From NCBI GenBank assembly GCA_037974665.1, contig CM075780.1, positions 52,989,594 to 53,053,593 on the forward strand: a stretch of 64,000 nucleotides of DNA, written 5' to 3'. Both the position numbers and the translations under genes were made by a program. This DNA is from Ehretia macrophylla. Its lineage: Eukaryota > Streptophyta > Magnoliopsida > Boraginales > Ehretiaceae. Numbering within the stretch: position 1 is the first letter of the stretch; each line of letters starts with the position of its first letter. Shown here in pieces: positions 1 through 10,133 of the stretch. Under the pieces are notes generated by a model that was given only the letters and a program-made list of their open reading frames with translations, was not told the origin of the DNA and made no database searches.

Positions 1-880
1 CCCAGAATAGCAGGCAAAGTCAAAGTGAAACTAGGCAAACCGACTGAATTGGTCGTTTCCGCATCATTTGGGACTTATCCCGTATGAAGAGGCTGCGAGA
101 AGATTGGTATATATTAAGATGAATTTATTGAATTATATGTCCTTATCATTGTTCAACTATTTCACCCATCATAAATGTTGAATGTTATGTTTTCGTGAAT
201 GTATATTTGTAGGCAGAGGAGTGCGGGGGACTAGTCACTAGAGCGGATGTTTTTGAAAAAGCTTATCGCAAGGGTCCCAACGGGCCCTTCACAAACACTC
301 GGGCAGAACAGACCATAGTATGTGCAGTTTATTTCAAATAATTATTAATATATCATATTTATGTTATACCCCAAAAAAACGTATAAAGTTATTTTATTGA
401 TTTTCATTTACATACTCAATATAACGAACTGGTCCAGTAGGCCATGCAATCGTCCGAGGCAAATTCAGCAACCACACCAATAGATTATGACGCACTATTT
501 TTGCAGGCTGTCGGAAAACAAAACAGAGGCCGTATTTATAGGGTTGAGTCTTTCGCTTCTATTGGAACTGCATACAACAACCTACCAAGCAAACGCTAGA
601 TCACAAAACTAGAGATCCAGGAGGTTGTTGCTCGAGCTACACCACCCTTGTATGAGCAAATTGCTAGACAAGAAACACAGAATGCGAAAATGCATCAAAT
701 GCAAGCAGAATAGAACAAGCGGTTAATTACTCAACAACAACAGAATGAGGAGCTTCGCAGACGTCAACAAGAAAATAATGCACAACTCTAACAACTGCAA
801 GCACAAATCGCACTCCTCACGAAATTGTTGCCGACGCCACCTGGACAGTAGCCGATGCCTCAGACTGGTGATTGGTCTGA
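1..880 (+). pseudogene. CACTA (En/Spm-like) transposase_24-type protein remnant
   Basis: Conceptual translation across several frames gives pieces typical of the plant transposase_24 (Ptta/En/Spm) protein. Around 214-318 I read EECGGLVTRADVFEKAYRKG followed by GPFTNTRAEQT. Around 440-600 there is a block with GKQNRGRIYRVESFASIG. Around 610-850 a Gln/Glu-rich coiled-coil tail contains EIQEVVARATPPLYEQIA and many Q/E/R residues. Stops interrupt the tail (for example near 710 and 788), and the pieces are separated by AT-rich intron-like DNA. The gene runs off the left edge of the window. In this family the protein accompanies the CACTA transposase; here it is dead. The matching terminus is at 1463. 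I am sure of the family type, less sure of exon limits. Confidence 0.7.
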
Positions 881-1099
881 AGATTAATTTTTCCGTTGTT
901 GGTTCTATTAAGATAATTAAAGAGTTTGAAAAATTACATTTAGGATTTGTGTTTTTTATGGCCTATTACAATATTAGATTATATACTTTTTTATTTTAAT
1001 GAAGTAAAATTTAAAATTAGATGGTTGATATTAATTTTAGTTTTCTACTAATCAATAATTATGTATTTTAATTATTAAAAATTCTCAAATAAAAAAAAT

Positions 1100-1320
1100 A
1101 TAAAGATTGGAGACGACATGGAGACTAAGTAGGTTGTGGACGGTTTGGAGGCAGAATGGGGTTAAAGACGGAATAGGTTGGAGACGGTTTGGAGGCGAAA
1201 TTGTTTGGAGATGGCTTGAAGACGGAATATGGTTAGAGACGGTTTGGAGTTGTTTGGAGACGACTTGGAGACAGAATGTGGTTAGAGACAGTTTGGAGAC
1301 GGACTAAAATTCTATCATCG
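1100..1320 (+). repeat. CACTA subterminal repeat cluster
   Basis: A degenerate direct repeat built around gagacggtttggag recurs about eight to ten times, alternating with gaatggggttagag-like spacers. Arrays of short repeats just inside the ends are a hallmark of CACTA elements, where they bind the element's own DNA-binding protein. The open reading frames through this tract (1107-1307) are repeat-encoded and not credible genes. Confidence 0.65.
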
Positions 1321-1437
1321 AAGGAGATGAATTGGCGACGACGGGGAAATTGGCGATGGGCGATTTTCGTTCCTTTGTCGTTGCCTAGACCCTTTTTGGC
1401 GACGGAAAATAGATTAATTTTGGCCATCGCATTTGGC

Positions 1438-1463
1438 AGTTTTTTTTTTTTTTTTTTGTAGTG
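1438..1463 (+). mobile_element. CACTA terminal inverted repeat (right end)
   Basis: The tract ends in gtagtg at 1458-1463, the reverse complement of CACTAC, after a long T run. Read from the right the element begins CACTACAAAAAA, as CACTA elements do. The transposase_24-like remnant and subterminal repeats lie in the expected order to its left. The left end lies outside the window, so the 3-bp target duplication cannot be checked. Confidence 0.75.
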
Positions 1464-2260
1464 CAGGATTTCAGAAAATTTTGTAGCTGCCAACTCAGTT
1501 GCCAAAAATGGGAGAAACAATTTCTTGGGTGTTATGAACATAATAGAAGAGCAAATATATGTATTACCATAGGAAGAAATAAAGAATAGCGCTGATAGAT
1601 TACCTTAATCTACACTTGATTTTTAGCAAAAATGGAGATTAGGTCATTGAAGTTGCATAATAGGATTGTAGACGAGTAATGTTATATATCATCCGATCAT
1701 CCTATCACCCTTCCTTATACAGTACAATTTTTACCATATACATGACAACTTAATATTTAATATATGAATTCTTACTATACAAATGAGAGGTGAAGAGGTG
1801 ATGGGGTGAAATAAAACATTACTCTTTCTAAACGGGGCTAGCTAAAGATAACTAAGGATGTACTAAGAGATAAATTAAAAGTAAGTGTGAAGTATTAAAT
1901 ACCTTCAAATCTCTCCAAATATCATGACGCCCAAGAAAACCAATGAAATATAGTAATTTTTCAATAAGAATTAATTTCTAGTTATGCAATGGAAATTATG
2001 ATAATGAAGTTTGGAAACATGTCTTTTAGTGTTAATTGATGTGAGTAATTTTAATTGTGATATATTAAATTTTATTATTTTGTTGTCCTCGAGTAACCGT
2101 GTTTCTTGCCCTAGCAGCTTTTAGTAGGACCTCCATAATAGATACTTCAACATTTTTTAGCCCCAACATATATCATATTTATCTTGAAATTCTCATTTTA
2201 GAATGATTAGTAAGTAGTTACTCATTGATTGTAAGCCATATCTTATTTTGTTGTATTAAT
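1464..2260. repeat. Segmental duplication, copy A (partner 6925-7560)
   Basis: From the CACTA terminus onward this stretch is collinear with 6925-7560. Shared segments include gggagaaacaatttcttggg, atttctagttatgcaat and a block ending near cattttagaatgatta, with many substitutions and small gaps. Copy A carries a MITE (1674-1824) that copy B lacks. It begins exactly at the CACTA end, so the CACTA probably inserted within the duplicated unit and removed or displaced the rest. Confidence 0.75.
1674..1824. mobile_element. MULE-like MITE with a related empty site
   Basis: It begins gagtaatgtt and ends aacattactc, a perfect 10-bp inverted repeat. The similarity continues imperfectly inward (tcatcctatcaccc against the complement of ggtgatggggtga). 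Comparison with the duplicate at 7133-7141 (tttctaaaa) shows that copy without the insertion. The flanks attgtagac and tttctaaac match at 6 of 9 positions, fitting an aged 9-bp duplication of Mutator type. Confidence 0.65.
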
Positions 2261-2624
2261 AGTATTGAACAACATAGGCTTTATTTCATCTTTAGGTTTT
2301 GCTATGGATATACAATTATAAAAGTGTACAAAATGAATCTCAAGGAATAAAATTTTAACCAATTTTTTTAAATTGTATAAGAATGGAAGCCTCATTGACT
2401 TTCTCTTCCTTCTAGTTCTTTTGAATCAAACACGCCATTATTTTTCTTATTTTGCAGGTCAAGAATTGTCAAGGACATAGACGCCTTGTAGTGCATTCGA
2501 GGTGAAGGGACTCTTATGTATAAATTCATTAAATTCCCCTCTATAGAAAATCTTCTACTTAGATTATCCTACATTCTAAAGTCTATCTCCAACATTTGAA
2601 ATTAGAAACCTAGGGCCTCTTCTC

Positions 2625-2830
2625 ATTTAGGTCTCTTTCATCCAGTGGTTAGGACATCTTCTTTTCATGTCGAAGACACGAGTTTGACTTCCGTAGGCGA
2701 TAAGTACTAATTTCCCAAATGGTGAATCACCAAAGTCAAAACCCATCTCGCGCAGATTGAAGATGATGATCAAAGTCGGACTTGAGTAAGAAATTTCTAC
2801 AGTTGTAAGTATGTAGAGATCACATAATTG
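2625..2830 (+). mobile_element. Possible tRNA-derived SINE
   Basis: The segment contains catccagtggttaggacat, an A-box-like pol III motif, followed about 40 bases later by gagtttgacttccgt, a B-box-like motif. The spacing fits the head of plant SINEs. I could not define a 3' tail or target-site duplication, so the right limit is approximate. It is not a functional tRNA gene: no cloverleaf could be fitted. Confidence 0.45.
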
Positions 2831-3340
2831 CTCTCACCAATGGTTGTACTATGACCTTTAGGTATTACACCAACATGCGTGATACACACCTACATGTATC
2901 ACATGAATCATCATCCCAACATTCTTCCATCCGATGTGCTTATTTTTCTTCATTTGGAGCTTACATCTTAAGTCACTCCAAAATCAGTGTTATTATAATG
3001 GCGGATCTAGGACTTGAACTACCCTTCAAAGTAAGGAATAAAATCAAATTTAGGAAACCTTGATCGATTAACAAATTGCAAACATGGTTATAAGTTTAAA
3101 AGAAGTCATCCATGTATAAAATCTCAAATTTATTTACAAAGAGCATTAACTTAATCTTGATATCTTATACAATTTCTCTATTACTTGATGTAAATGACTA
3201 GAACTTGAACAATTTATAGATATATAGATCTTCTTTTTCCAGATACTAGTTGTTCAAATACAATTAACAGAAAATGGGCTTATATGGTTACAAAATTTAG
3301 ATGATACAACCAAATCGTACCAAAAGAGATGAACTATATC
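2831..3340. other. Intergenic, no gene seen
   Basis: AT-rich sequence. The only open frame (2851-3063, 70 codons) has no recognizable motif and no splice context. I see nothing to annotate. Confidence 0.5.
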
Positions 3341-3348
3341 TAAGAATA

Positions 3349-3518
3349 GAGCAATGCTAGATATCATCTTATTTTTATCACTCAAATATCACCTCCTACG
3401 TGTATGTATAATTAGCATGCTAACTTAAGAATTTTTTTTAATTCTCTCTCTTCTTTTAACATGTCAACTATAATATAGATATTTGGGTGATAAAATAGAT
3501 GACATCTAGCAATATTCT
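3349..3518. mobile_element. MITE with long terminal inverted repeats
   Basis: The left end (gcaatgctagatatcatc) and the complement of the right end (attgctagatgtcatc) form inverted repeats that continue for about 40 bases to atcactcaaatatc / atcacccaaatatc. It is flanked by taagaata at 3341-3348 and 3519-3526, an 8-bp direct repeat. Its ends resemble the elements at 1674 and 55426. It is non-coding. Confidence 0.7.
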
Positions 3519-3526
3519 TAAGAATA

Positions 3527-3933
3527 AGTGCATCTTTAAAACAATTTCGAATCTTGCTTTCTGGTGGTACCTAAGTGCCTTTCTGTTAACCCCTTCCCGT
3601 TATCTGAGTCCATGACTAATCTCTGTAAAAGTACTCATAATTGCTTCTGTCCCTAATGATCTCCTGTTAAATGGAAACTCATGAGTCATTAATAGTTGTA
3701 GCGATCATTTTCGCCAACAATGATTGTTGAATTAATTATGTTGAACAATTCAGTTTATATATGTATTCAAATGTTAAAATACAAAGAAATAACTAGATAT
3801 CCGACAAGGTTATATGCCACACGAAAAATTAGAAATTTGATCAGTTTCCTTGTCATCTTTTTTTGAAAGAACACTTGACCAAGTCAAATAAAAGATGAAA
3901 GAAATCACCCTAATGCCCAATGGAAAAAAAAGG
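3527..3933. other. Intergenic, no gene seen
   Basis: AT-rich sequence between two MITEs. No coding frame or repeat of note. Confidence 0.5.
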
Positions 3934-4237
3934 GTTAATATCTAATTTAGCCCCTTATTTTTAGCGTGATTAACACAGTGGTCCTTTTATCTTTAAAAGT
4001 GCAATATTGCAATTCTTTATTTTTTAAATATGTGATACCTTTAGTCATTTTTTATTTTCTCATTTAAAATTTGATGGTATAAACAACAGATTATAGATAA
4101 TCACGTGATAGCCACATGCATTTTCTGTCAAATTTTAAACAAAAAAGTAAAAAAGGACTAACAGAGTCATACATTGTTTGAGATAATTGGCCCAATGTAT
4201 CAAACACGCTAATATAAGGAACTAAACTACTATTAAC
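3934..4237. mobile_element. MITE, about 300 bp
   Basis: The left end gttaatatctaatttagc and the complement of the right end gttaatagtagtttagtt pair, and the repeat continues to ccttatttttagcgtg / ccttatattagcgtg (roughly 35 bases). The interior is AT-rich and non-coding. I found no clear target duplication. Confidence 0.6.
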
Positions 4238-4319
4238 ACAAAAAGGAAAAAAAAAAAAAAGTAAGAGTAGCTAAGCGGTCCAATATGAACACCAGCTAGC
4301 TTAGACACACATATAAACT

Positions 4320-5123
4320 GAGTAAAATGCACCATATCCCGCCCCCTCTAAATTTTTATAAAATTGCATCATAAATCCTGTATTTTAAAAAGTAGCATTA
4401 TAAATCCTATGTTATGGAAAACGTTGCATAATAACTCCCCTCCGAAAATAGCTTATAACTTTCATCATACTGTGCTCTCCAAAGTGCAACTCTTTTCAAA
4501 ATCTCACTCATCAGAGGGAGATATTTATAGCATTCTTTATTTTGTAATATGATTGAGAATACCATAAACAAGGGGGAATCAGGATAAAACTGTTCTTGTA
4601 CGATTTTTTATTGTGTCCAAATTACAAACACTTCTGACAAGTACATTAAGAATCATAGGTGTGTGTATTACACTTTATGTTGAAATTGACAGAAAAATAA
4701 AAGGCATAGGTCATATGTAACGTTTTCCATAACACAGGGTTTATAAATGAACTTTTTAAAACATAGAATTTAGAGTAAATGAGGTAGCTGATTACCTCCC
4801 TGTATTTTATAAAAGTAGTTGATTGCCTCCTGTATTTTCTAATATAAGTGGGGGTGTTAAAAAGCACGGGGGGGAGGGGTTGTAATCAGCTACTTTTATA
4901 AAACACAGAGGGGTAATTAGCTACCTTTTAAAACACAGGGGGTATTTAGCTACTTTCATAAAATATAGGGGGGTAATCTGTTACGTTTTAAAACATAGGG
5001 GGGTATTTAGCTACTTTCATAAAACATAGGGGAGTAATCAGCTACGTTTTAAAATACAGAAAGATAATTAGCTACGTTTTAATACAACATTATGAAAACA
5101 AGGGGTATGGTGCATTTTACTCC
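4320..5123. mobile_element. Non-autonomous MULE-type element with internal tandem array
   Basis: The element starts gagtaaaatgcacc and ends ggtgcattttactcc, near-perfect inverted ends. It is flanked by the identical 9-mer atataaact at 4311-4319 and 5124-5132. A 9-bp target duplication is typical of Mutator-like elements. The interior (about 4770-5090) contains six or more degenerate direct repeats of about 35-60 bases with the pattern gtagctgattac, a G-run and ttttataaaacac. No transposase is encoded, so movement would have been in trans. It sits about 80 bases downstream of the last MBD exon I can recognize. Confidence 0.85.
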
Positions 5124-5201
5124 ATATAAACTCCTATCAGATTTGAAGTTTTTTATCCATTGTGAGGTGGATATGTAGTTTGTAAAGAAAAGCATTCATA
5201 T

Positions 5202-6337
5202 TTACCTTTCTTGTTGTTTGAGGTATCGAATCAATTCCGATCGGGACCGGCATGTGCGCTGCGAATGAACATAGTACTGCGTATGATCATAAAAACATAC
5301 AGACTAGAAGTCTCATTTATAGCGTGTAATAGAGGGGCATGCAACCCCATTTCACCAATAGTAGATAAATAAGCAAAGTCTCACAAATAATTTATGTTTT
5401 AAAATATTTTTAAATAATTTCAATCCAGACTGAGACTAATTAAGAGTCCAAATTATTCCATTGACAGCGCTAATTGTCTATGTATAGCCCAAGATGAACT
5501 ACAAATTAGTTAGCAAAGCTGAAGTTAATGGAACCGGAATGGGAAAAAAGAAAGAAAAAACCAATCTTGATAAACATAATCAAGTGATTTGAGAGAGTGA
5601 AAGTTCACATAAATTTTAAGAGAATTGAATACCGTATCCTTTTGTCCTGCACTCCTTCCGTTTTTTCGAATACGAGTTTCAGCTTTCCACCCTGGAGGCA
5701 GATTGAAATGTCTTGCATTACCCGCATTTTGTGGTGTTGGATTCTCCACTTGCGCGCGTTCTGTCCAGGGTGTTGGACCCTTACGAGACCTACCGCGTTT
5801 CCTCTTACGGTTAATGGAATTATCTATTGGAGAGGGATCAAAAGATGTGGGTTCTGACGCTTGCGCTTCAGGTGGCTGCTCATGGCTCGGATTTGACAAC
5901 GTCGTATCGGCAGCAACAACATCATTGCTGGACGTTTCTAATGCTTGTGCCTCGTACGGGTCAACAGCAACATCATTGCTGGTTTCTGCAGCCTCAGCAC
6001 CTTGAGCTTGCATGAATCTTGCATAGAGCTCATCGATGTCAAGATCATCATCAGAAAGCACAGATCTAGACTCTCCAATGGTGTCGTTCTCATGTTTCGA
6101 AGCTGTTGCTACTTGGCCTTTCTCAGCTTCATGAACAACCGCCTTTGCTGAATTAGAACTACCTTCTTCAGATGTGGCGACGTTGTCGAGCTGCCTAATA
6201 TTTTGAGATGCTTCTTGCATCAGATTGGGAAAAATCTCAATTGCAGAATGAACCTTCTCATATGATTTAAATTCCCGTGCCCATTGTCCTTTTGTGAAAA
6301 GTGGCTCACAGCTTCTGAACACATCTTCTTCATCCAT
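5202..6337 (-). CDS. Methyl-CpG-binding domain (MBD) protein, two visible exons
   Basis: Exon 1 runs 6337 to 5633 (235 codons). I start at the ATG at 6337; the preceding codon is GTG. The N-terminal half is acidic, with a DDDLDIDELYARFMQAQGAE segment, then repeated EAQA/SNDV stretches. A basic NLS-like patch (NRKRKRGRSRKG) lies near residues 173-184, and the MBD begins at LPPGWKAETRIRKNG near residue 213. The donor gtattc follows GQKDT. An acceptor (atacgcag) at 5277 opens exon 2 in phase 0, and the peptide YYVHSQRTCRSRSELIRYL completes the MBD. Exon 2 runs 5276 to a TAA at 5202, giving about 259 residues. Alternatively AG/GTAAAT at 5206/5205 is a donor to an exon I cannot find. MBD proteins bind methylated DNA in the nucleus; actual 5mC binding is inferred. 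Broken relatives lie near 32 kb and 44-45 kb. Confidence 0.7.
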
Positions 6338-6374
6338 CACTTCTTGAAAGTTCTGTCGCCTTTGTGTGTGTCAT

Positions 6375-6402
6375 ACAGAGAGAGAGAGAGAGAGAGAGAT
6401 CA
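6375..6402 (-). repeat. GA/CT microsatellite in the MBD 5' leader
   Basis: About eleven AG repeats lie 40-65 bases upstream of the MBD start codon. On the gene strand this is a CT-rich leader, common in plant 5' untranslated regions. The segment further upstream (to about 6440) includes the ccctagccctaat type motif often seen near plant promoters. Confidence 0.6.
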
Positions 6403-6924
6403 TGGAAGCTATTAGGGCTAGGGTTTTTTCTTAAAGGGGATGAAATGAAGCCTTATCAATGGAGAAGGGTTTTCTCGGACAAGAACGTTAAATCAAAGAA
6501 CCTAATGAATCGAACAATGAAATAAAAAGAATGATGAGGAGTCAGATGGGTATTTTTTCTTTTTTTTTTTTTTGGTGAGAATCTTTCATGAAAGAGCCAG
6601 AAAAAATGAATGTGGCTTCTCTCTAGAAATGACAAGTTTCACCGAAATGGAAAAAAAATTGATAAATTTTTTCAGAGCCAGACAACAAGGTTTTGCGTGA
6701 AGCGAAAAATTCTCAGACGAATCAAATATATATCAAGGGCTATGGTGGATAACTGGATATGGCTACCAACTGACTTGCTATAGCTCTCAGGAACACTTTG
6801 TTGTGTGAGATCTCACCAGAAAGGAGGGTTATTTATACTTAGTTCTCAGGCCAGCGTTTCACTCAGATGTTTAATGTGTAGAGACACACTGCTAAAACAC
6901 ATGAAATTTGAATTTGCCCTAGAT
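6403..6924. promoter_or_regulatory. Upstream region of the MBD gene
   Basis: Non-coding sequence between the MBD leader and the duplicated block at 6925. I see T-runs and no convincing TATA box at a normal distance. Regulatory role is inferred from position only. Confidence 0.35.
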
Positions 6925-7560
6925 TTCAGAGAATGTCTTGTGTGACAACTCAGCTGCGAAAAATGGGAGAAACAATTTCTTGGGTGTTATGAACGTACTA
7001 AAAGAGAAAATAAGTGTGTTAATTACTTATTTACCATAAAAAATAATAAGGAATCCTGCTGACAGATTACATAATCTGGACCTAATTATTTAGCAAAAAT
7101 GGAGAGATTAGGCCATTAAAGTCGCAAGATAGATTTCTAAAAAGGGCTAGCTAAATTTAAGTGGGGATGTATTAAGGGATAAAAGGTGAGCTAGGGTGAT
7201 GTGAATGATAATGTACTAATCTCTTATCAAATATAATGATGGCCCAAGAAAACGAGTGAATTATAGTTTTTATAATAAGAATTTATTTCTAGTTATGCAA
7301 TAGAAATTATGATTATGAAGTTTGTCAACATATATTTTAATGTCAATATTGATGTGAGTAAATGTAATTGTGATTATAAATTAATTTTATTATTTTGTTA
7401 TCTTCGATTTATTGTGTTTCTTGCTCTCGCAACATTTTGGTGGTGCCATCATAGTAGATACTTTAACATTTTAAGCGCCAACGTATATAATTAGTTATCT
7501 TTGAAATACTCATTTTAGAATGATTAATTGCTCATTAATTTAAGTCATAGGTTATCCTAG
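6925..7560. repeat. Segmental duplication, copy B (partner 1464-2260)
   Basis: Collinear with 1464-2260 over most of its length. It lacks the MITE present in the other copy and retains the ancestral site at 7133-7141. It lies 0.6-1.2 kb upstream of the MBD start, so copy A may be the remains of a second MBD promoter region. Confidence 0.75.
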
Positions 7561-7741
7561 CTTCTGAAATTAATCTATGAAACATTAGGTCGGATTATCT
7601 AGGTTTATGAAATTTATTTACAATTCCATTGTGTAAGCCTTTTTTGTTCTAAAAAAAAAAAAAAACTATAGCTCTTTAGTTCTTTTAGTCTTTTTCATTG
7701 TTGAACTCTTGATCAGAGGAGTGGATTTTGTAACTATTGCT

Positions 7742-7870
7742 TGGCCAGAAAACAATTTTCTTTATGGGTAAAATGGCACCTAAAAGTCTTTCTATATATT
7801 AGACTATCTTTAAAAAGATAAACAAAAAGAATATCATAATGAATATTTCTCATTAATAATTGTATAATTG
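7742..7870. repeat. Direct repeat, partner 9818-9941
   Basis: Shares ggccagaaaa, gggtaaaatggcac and aaaagtctttnta blocks in the same order with 9818-9941. Together with the fold-back at 7872-8432 and its rearranged partner at 9950-10133 this suggests two relatives of one repeat family. Confidence 0.6.
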
Positions 7871-7871
7871 A

Positions 7872-8432
7872 CAGTGCTTTCATAGCTAGTAGATAGGCTA
7901 GTAGAGAGAAATTGAAATCTCATAAGGAGAACTTTTTGTGAAATGAATGCTGATAATATATATCTTTAGTTATTTTTTAATTCTTGTATAGCATATCATT
8001 TATTATAAAATGTTTCTTTAAAACTGTTCATATGGTTACTAGTTTGTGGATTATAAACCATACTAAAAAAAAAATCTTAGATCTTTCCCTACTTTGTCGA
8101 TCATTATTGTTAGTCAACCAAAGGCATCCGAAGAAGTTGTATTCAATTCTTGGCTTAACAATAATCAATCATAAGATCAACCAAATCTTGCGCTTTTTGC
8201 ATTACATTCTTATTTTGATATGGACTATTTACTGTATTAAGAGTATAATATTGAAGTTGACAATGTCTATTATCTTAATCAGATAGACAGTTTTGTAGAA
8301 ACATTTTATAATAAATGATATGCTATACAAGAATTAAAAACAACTAAATATATCTTCATTCATTTCACAAAAGTTCTCCTTCAAGATTGCAATTGCTCTC
8401 TACTAGCCTATCTACTATGAAAGCATTGTAGT
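7872..8432. repeat. Long fold-back (inverted repeat) locus
   Basis: The left arm (7872-8028) and right arm (8286-8432) are inverted copies about 150 bases long, with matches such as tagtagataggctagtaga and tcttgtatagcatatcattt. The loop is about 257 bases. Mismatches and small gaps are scattered. The frame at 7984-8286 lies mostly in the loop and has no coding features. It could be a foldback transposon or a hairpin RNA locus. Confidence 0.75.
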
Positions 8433-8460
8433 ATTTTTTTTCTCCCTATCAACACTATCA

Positions 8461-9181
8461 AGTACATCCTTTTAAATGTATCTCATCAAATAATCATTTA
8501 TCCAAGAGCCTCCCATTTGACTCTGTAATCAATTTTTTCACAATTTTAAATGAAGAAAAAAGCCCTTTTGAATATCACTTTAGGGATTGGCAAAATCGAA
8601 TACAAAAGTACTTTTTGTTTCAATAATAAAACTCTAATTTAATGTCTACTAATATATATATATATATATATATTAAGCATGTGCCATATAATATATCAAT
8701 GTCATTTACCCAATACAAATTCAAGTACCAAACAAATCTTCAATGTGAATGCAACCCCTAACAACTATGATCAAATGAATGGAAAAATTAATAGATAAAA
8801 AATTAACATGGGTAAACATTGCTTAATTGATAAAGAAGATAAGTGGCAAGAGATGACTTAAGTGCGCAAAATTATCGAGTACATCCTTTTAAATGTATCT
8901 CATCAAATAATCATTTATCCAAGAGCCTCCCATTTGACTCTGTAATACACATATATATATATATATATATATATATTAAGCATGTGCCATATAATATATC
9001 AATGTCATTTACCCAATACAAATTCAAGTACCAAACAAATCTTCCAATGTGAATGCAACCCCTAACAACTATGATCAAATGAATGGAAAAACTAATAGAT
9101 AAAAAATTAACATGGGTAAACATTGCTTAATTGATAAAGAAGATAAGTGGCAAGAGATGACTTAAGTGCGCAAAATTATCG
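8461..9181. repeat. Recent tandem duplication (two units)
   Basis: Unit 1 is 8461-8877 and unit 2 is 8878-9181. Both start agtacatccttttaaatg and end gtgcgcaaaattatcga, and their common parts differ at only a few bases. Unit 1 has about 110 extra bases after ctctgtaat, where unit 2 goes straight into a TA microsatellite (near 8950-8975; also 8652-8672 in unit 1). No gene is encoded. Confidence 0.85.
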
Positions 9182-9817
9182 ACAAAAGAACCAAGAAAAT
9201 TTGTAGTAGCCTTTAAAGAACTTGGTAGGGGTATGTGTCAAAATAATAAAGGAAGGAAAGTGCAAAAGTGTGGTTATGCCAGGTGAGGCTTTAGTACATT
9301 GTTATGATTGGACGACTAAATGAATAAATAAAGAAAAGTGAAAAGTATTCGAAGTAGGGGTTTGTGTCACAATAATTAATGGAGAAAAATGCCAAAGTGG
9401 AGTTCTGCTAGGTGAGGTTTACTACATTGTCATAGTATTGCATTCTTATGTTATTAGTTATATGGTTAGCTTCAATTACCTTTGTGTAAAATATTAGATT
9501 TTTCTATTATCTTCTTTATTTATTTTTTAATTTGTAAAACCTTATATGGTTGAACAAAGTAAAGTTATTGTTGAGCTCATAGGAATTAAGTGGTTTTAAA
9601 GGACAAAATTAATAGACCATTGGGAGCTAATTTATTTTTTTGAACAAAAAACAGAGATATTCAAAGCATTTTATAGAATCAGTAGGGGTAGGAGCCCCTA
9701 TTGGGCCCCAAATGCATCCATTTTATAGAGTGGTCTGATGGTTATAAGCACACAAGATTATAAGAATAAAGCAATTAGATTTGGTGGAAATTTTTTTCCC
9801 TTAATGTACACTATTCT
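9182..9817. repeat. Intergenic with a diverged internal direct repeat
   Basis: 9226-9310 and 9350-9436 are diverged direct repeats (ggtaggggtatgtgtca / agtaggggtttgtgtca, then gccaggtgaggct / gctaggtgaggtt and tacattgt). The remainder is AT-rich with no gene. Confidence 0.55.
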
Positions 9818-9949
9818 TGGCCAGAAAAGAATATTCGCAATGGGTAAAATGGCACTTAAAAGTCTTTATACAAAATCTATCTTTAAAAATAAAAAGTAAA
9901 AAGAAAATCATAATGACCTTTTCTCAATAAAAACTGTATTCATATTATC

Positions 9950-10133
9950 TAAATAAATTAATATGTAATGGCAACATCAATATTGTACTCTTTATACATA
10001 ATTAAATAGTGTAAAGCAAAATAAGAATATAAACAAAATGAACAAAATTTGGTTTATCTTATGATTGATCATTGGTAAGTTGAAATTTCAGTGCAACTTC
10101 TTGGATGTCTTTAGTTGATTGACAACGGAGATC
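9950..10133. repeat. Inverted copy of the fold-back loop (8078-8275)
   Basis: The reverse complement of this stretch aligns with 8078-8275: agtcaaccaaaggcatccga-like and caatcataagatcaaccaaa-like segments are shared. It ends where the left SIRE-like LTR begins, so the LTR element inserted into this repeat copy. Confidence 0.65.

Noticed and set aside
1107..1541. Open frames of 61-102 codons on both strands
   Set aside because: They lie in CACTA subterminal repeats and the terminal T-run; low-complexity Trp/Glu-rich products arise from repeat sequence.
2625..2720. Possible tRNA gene
   Set aside because: Only A/B-box-like words; no acceptor stem or anticodon arm could be paired.
5597..6151. 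Plus-strand frames opposite the MBD gene
   Set aside because: Antisense shadows; the minus strand encodes a coherent MBD protein with splice sites.
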